DNA of 17,729 nucleotides from assembly GCA_964434775.1 (NCBI GenBank), contig CAYSWH010000039.1, forward strand, positions 1-17,729, written 5' to 3'. The position numbers and the translations under genes were made by a program. The notes beneath the pieces were generated by a model. It saw only the letters and a program-made list of their open reading frames with translations. It ran no database searches and was not told the origin of the DNA. This DNA is from CAYSWH01 sp964434775. Lineage in GTDB: Bacteria; Patescibacteriota; JACMRA01. The first letter of the stretch is position 1, and every line of letters starts with the position of its first letter. Positions 15,383 through 17,729 of this stretch are shown in pieces.

Positions 15383-15706
15383 TCTCTTATTTACGGAAGT
15401 AGGGAATTAGATGATATTGGAAGTGCTGAAATAAAGTTACTGGTTGAGCAAGCTATTGCTTACATTGAAGAGCATAGTAGATCGAAAGAGAGAGTATCTT
15501 GGATTCAGGATACAATAACTTTGAACACAAGAAATGAATTTAATATTATGTTATATCATCTGCGAAAGGAAAATAGTTTGGAGGAATCAATACGGATAGC
15601 TGCTCAAAGGTATATTGGGGGTAGAGTGGCTAGTCATTGTGGATTTAAATTTCATTCTTACGAAATGGATGTCCAAAAAATAAAGTTGAGGTATGGAAGA
15701 GGGTAG
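15383..15706 (+). pseudogene. In-frame continuation of the 15149 gene after a TAA stop
   Basis: Directly after the TAA at 15380-15382, the same frame stays open for 107 codons to TAG at 15704-15706. The translation looks like real protein: a helical segment (SAEIKLLVEQAIAYIEEH), then WIQDTITLN, MLYHLRKENSLEESIRIA and a basic C-terminus ending KIKLRYGRG. Possible restarts are TTG 15521 or ATG 15545, but coding-like sequence begins well before both. The simplest reading is a single nonsense mutation in a 184-codon gene. Stop readthrough, a sequencing error, or internal re-initiation to make a separate C-terminal protein are alternatives. No family is recognised for the whole. Confidence 0.6.
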
Positions 15707-15808
15707 TTAGTTCACTATTGTAGATTATTTATGTCACACTCCTTGCCTAAAACCAAAAAATATCTTTGCCTTCATGAGGAATTTATATTTTGTTAAATTA
15801 TTCTCATT

Positions 15809-16594
15809 ATGTTCAAAAAAATCAAAGTTTGGTTAACCGGTTCGACTGTAGCTATTGTTCTTATCATCCTTGTCTTGTTCGTAGCACTTTTTAGCATTAC
15901 GGTAGTGGACGAAAGAGAAGTAGCTGTTATCACTCAATTCGGCCGGGTGCAAACCACTTACAATGCCGGTTTGAACTTTAAACTACCACTGATTCAAAGA
16001 ACACATTTTTACGACATTTCTACTCAAAGTGTCAGAGCTGATGCCATTAGTGCTACCAATGACCAACAAATGGTTAATATTGTAGTCAATATACAATATC
16101 GATTACAGCCGGAAAATGTAAATGAATTACATAAGAAAGTGAAGAATGAAGAAATTTTGGAAACTTCCATAATCCCTCCGTTTGTTCAGGAAGCCACCAA
16201 AAGCATTTCAGCCCAATTTACCGCCGTAGAACTTTTACAAAAAAGAGATGACTACAAATCTATGGTTACGGAGGCTTTGGAGAGTCGGCTCAGCGAATAT
16301 TATGTTTCAGTTATTGCCGTGAATATTGAAAACATTGATTTTTCCGAGGATTTTGACAGAGCTATTGAAAGGAAAGTAATTGCTCAACAAGAAGCAGAAA
16401 AGGCTGAATTTGAACTGGAAAAGGAAAAAGCGGAACTGGAAAAAGAAAAAGTTAAAGCCGACGCTATTAGAGTAAAAGGTCAAGCTCTTAAAGATAATCC
16501 ACAAGTATTGGAACAGCAAAAAATAGAGAAGTGGGACGGTAAATTACCGCAAGTAACCTCCGGGGAAGGAGTGATCATTGATCTGAACAACTAG
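15809..16594 (+). CDS. SPFH/prohibitin-family membrane protein
   Basis: The 261-residue protein has one N-terminal TM helix (about 12-32) followed by an SPFH domain. VVDEREVAVITQFGRV (32-47) leads into the domain, LNFKLPLIQR is at 55-64, and VNIVVNIQYRL lies at about 89-99. A helical region begins at NIENIDFSEDFDRAIERKVIAQQEAEKA (172-199), continues as a Glu/Lys-rich coiled coil (200-217), and ends with WDGKLPQVTSGEG (242-254), typical of bacterial prohibitin/HflK-like proteins. Family members oligomerise into membrane rings or microdomains and influence proteases or membrane fluidity. No NfeD or HflC partner is next to it. Its stop lies 4 bases from the stop of the convergent gene at 16599, so the two messages may overlap at their 3' ends. 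No Shine-Dalgarno is present. Confidence 0.9.
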   Translation: MFKKIKVWLTGSTVAIVLIILVLFVALFSITVVDEREVAVITQFGRVQTTYNAGLNFKLPLIQRTHFYDISTQSVRADAISATNDQQMVNIVVNIQYRLQPENVNELHKKVKNEEILETSIIPPFVQEATKSISAQFTAVELLQKRDDYKSMVTEALESRLSEYYVSVIAVNIENIDFSEDFDRAIERKVIAQQEAEKAEFELEKEKAELEKEKVKADAIRVKGQALKDNPQVLEQQKIEKWDGKLPQVTSGEGVIIDLNN

Positions 16595-16598
16595 AAGA

Positions 16599-17000
16599 TT
16601 AACGTCCGCCAATAAATTCGTCTTTCGGGATGAACATTGTAATATTGCCAATCTCTAATTCCAAACCTTGATCTGTCCACAACACAGAAGCCTCGTTTTC
16701 ATAATCACCTACAAAATCATGATTTAAGGGGTGATCAATGGCATATCCGTAGGTTTTATCAGCTTCCCTGGTAACCCAGATTTCTTTATTGGAGTAAAAA
16801 GTCCCTCTTCTTTCGTAAATTCTTACACAATACGGATCAAAAGATTCATAGTTAACGTTGTCCGGTTGGCAATTGGTATAAACCTCGTTGTTTATCCAGA
16901 CAAATCCAAGCCAGTGAGTAATTAAGGCAATTGCCGTTAAAGATAAGAGGAAAAATTGAATTAGAGTTATTCCTATACCTACTATTTTTAATTTAGACAT
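16599..17000 (-). CDS. One-TM, two-cysteine protein, tandem paralog 2, unknown function
   Basis: This 133-residue protein has one TM helix (about 7-30) and a C-terminal domain probably outside the membrane. It is clearly a paralog of the gene just upstream (17017-17424). Shared features are YTNCQP (41-46) and DPYCVR (55-60), whose cysteines 44 and 58 could form a disulfide, KEIWVT (72-77), YGY (84-86), WTDQG (108-112) and a C-terminal FIPKDEF (123-129). I do not recognise a described family. It starts 16 bases after the stop of its paralog, so one message should carry both. It converges on the SPFH gene with a 4-base gap and no terminator visible between them. A membrane-anchored extracytoplasmic role is inferred from topology alone. 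Confidence 0.73.
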   Translation of the reverse strand: MSKLKIVGIGITLIQFFLLSLTAIALITHWLGFVWINNEVYTNCQPDNVNYESFDPYCVRIYERRGTFYSNKEIWVTREADKTYGYAIDHPLNHDFVGDYENEASVLWTDQGLELEIGNITMFIPKDEFIGGR

Positions 17001-17016
17001 GAATAAATATTAATAA

Positions 17017-17424
17017 TTATCTGGTTGTTTTAAAATTATCTTTAGGTACAAATATTTGAGTGCTTTCCGTGTCTATATTTACACCCTGCTCAGTCCACTC
17101 CACTTTGAGATTTTGTTCAATCCATTCCTTGTCGTATAGATGAGATTGGATAGGATATTCCATGCTATATCCAAAAGAACTGTTGCTCTCGGTTGTTATC
17201 CAAATTTCTTTCTTAGTTGCCAGGGCAATCTTTTTCTCTACAACTCTTACACAATATGGATCAGCTTCTTGGTAGTTGATTTCTTCAGGTTGGCAATTGG
17301 TGTATATTTCTTCTTGCGACCAGGGTAATCTTAGGTATTGTGTAAATAAAATAACACCCAAGAATAGGATTATGGATGATTGTATAATGAATGGCAATAA
17401 AGTTATAAATTGTTTCTTAGTCAT
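17017..17424 (-). CDS. One-TM, two-cysteine protein, tandem paralog 1, unknown function
   Basis: The 135-residue protein is the promoter-proximal member of a tandem pair with 16599-17000. One TM helix (about 8-29) precedes a domain with YTNCQP (41-46), DPYCVR (55-60), KEIWIT (72-77), FGY (84-86), WTEQG (110-114) and FVPKDNF (125-131). Cysteines 44 and 58 are at the same positions as in the paralog. Outside these motifs the two proteins have diverged considerably, so the duplication is not recent. A TATAAT (17445-17440 on this strand) lies 16 bases before the ATG, which would give a message with a very short leader. Function is unknown; the conserved cysteine motif and anchoring suggest a small folded surface domain. 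Confidence 0.73.
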   Translation of the reverse strand: MTKKQFITLLPFIIQSSIILFLGVILFTQYLRLPWSQEEIYTNCQPEEINYQEADPYCVRVVEKKIALATKKEIWITTESNSSFGYSMEYPIQSHLYDKEWIEQNLKVEWTEQGVNIDTESTQIFVPKDNFKTTR

Positions 17425-17439
17425 GTATTTATAAGTGTA

Positions 17440-17445
17440 TTATAT
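17440..17445 (-). promoter_or_regulatory. -10 element for the tandem two-cysteine gene pair
   Basis: A perfect TATAAT is read on the minus strand at 17445-17440, 15 bases before the start codon at 17424. No good -35 lies 16-18 bases upstream. RNA would begin only about 9 bases before the ATG. Confidence 0.4.
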
Positions 17446-17560
17446 ATAATTTTCTGTGACATAAGTTACACAACAGGTCAATTAGAATAATTGTTGAATA
17501 TCTTTGCGAATTAATTAAGTAATTTTAGAAAAAATATTTACCGCGAAAAAAGTAATTAGC

Positions 17561-17588
17561 TTGACAAAATGATTTACTTATCTATTTT
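17561..17588 (+). promoter_or_regulatory. Candidate plus-strand promoter near the right edge
   Basis: A perfect TTGACA (17561-17566) is followed by TATTTT (17583-17588) at 16 bases. A second TTGACA stands at 17610-17615 without a clear -10. Both point to the start codon at 17656. Confidence 0.45.
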
Positions 17589-17655
17589 TTAATATAAATA
17601 CTGCTAATATTGACACAACACAAACAGCTTTCTGTGTCCTTTAAAGTTGTTTTTT

Positions 17656-17729
17656 ATGTCCACAAAATCTTTCATCAAATCAACCCCTCAACACTTTATA
17701 AACAATAAACTTACCCTTACCTTAATAAC
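17656..17729 (+). CDS. Start of a plus-strand gene cut by the right edge (tentative)
   Basis: ATG at 17656 opens a frame that stays open for the remaining 24 codons, starting MSTKSFIKSTPQHF and turning hydrophobic (LTLTLI). Candidate promoters lie 70-95 bases upstream. The visible part is too short to identify, and an open run this long is not proof of coding. Confidence 0.35.
   Translation, partial: MSTKSFIKSTPQHFINNKLTLTLI

Noticed and set aside
17456..17473. TGTG-N10-CACA near-palindrome resembling a CRP or TnrA/GlnR site
   Set aside because: The inner bases do not pair and the spacing fits neither known consensus, so it is probably chance in AT-rich DNA.
1..17729. CRISPR arrays, tRNA or rRNA genes, insertion sequences and attachment sites
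   Set aside because: I looked for spaced direct repeats, cloverleaf cores, rRNA segments and transposase motifs and saw none.

Overview
This AT-rich bacterial window uses the standard bacterial code: TGA and TAG act as stops and no long gene has an internal TGA. Small membrane proteins, FGYP/VQYFER repeat surface proteins, an orphan GatD-like amidotransferase and almost no Shine-Dalgarno sequences suggest a small-genome bacterium of the Candidate Phyla Radiation (Patescibacteria) or a similar lineage. That placement is inferred from gene style; the window holds no rRNA or other marker that would fix it.

Layout, left to right. (1) Minus-strand recJ exonuclease gene, running off the left edge (1-1916). 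(2) Plus-strand envelope block: an RDD membrane protein with a Q/N-rich tail and a near-consensus promoter and terminator, a small one-TM protein, a secreted bactofilin-like repeat protein fused to a membrane domain, and a GatD/CobQ-like glutamine amidotransferase (2126-5357). (3) Minus-strand block: an MscS channel, a 281-residue protein of unknown function, and two tandem small paralogs of unknown function (5422-8015). (4) Plus-strand TVP38/DedA-like membrane protein, the translational GTPase TypA/BipA, and a SAM methyltransferase (8227-11551). (5) A secreted two-repeat FGYP/LGFP-like protein, preceded by the only strong Shine-Dalgarno in the window. That site sits in a hairpin and belongs to a 27-codon overlapping small ORF. 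(6) A 586-base region without a convincing gene but with two stacked promoter-like sites (12612-13197). (7) An exporter-type ABC transporter split into a TM-only gene and an ATPase gene (13198-15056). (8) A reading frame of 184 codons interrupted by one in-frame TAA (15149-15706). (9) An SPFH/prohibitin-like protein, convergent with a tandem pair of one-TM, two-cysteine paralogs (15809-17424). (10) A promoter-bearing region with the probable start of a further plus-strand gene at the right edge.

The common theme is the cell envelope: wall amidation (GatD), osmotic release (MscS), lipid or undecaprenyl-phosphate handling (TVP38), export (ABC pair), membrane microdomains (SPFH) and secreted surface proteins. 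TypA and RecJ are housekeeping genes. No tRNA, rRNA, insertion sequence, CRISPR array or phage gene was seen. The points most worth a second look are the stop-interrupted gene at 15149-15706, the hairpin-embedded Shine-Dalgarno with overlapping small ORF at 11666-11767, the two independent tandem duplications of unrecognised small proteins, and the promoter-bearing gene-poor region 12612-13197.
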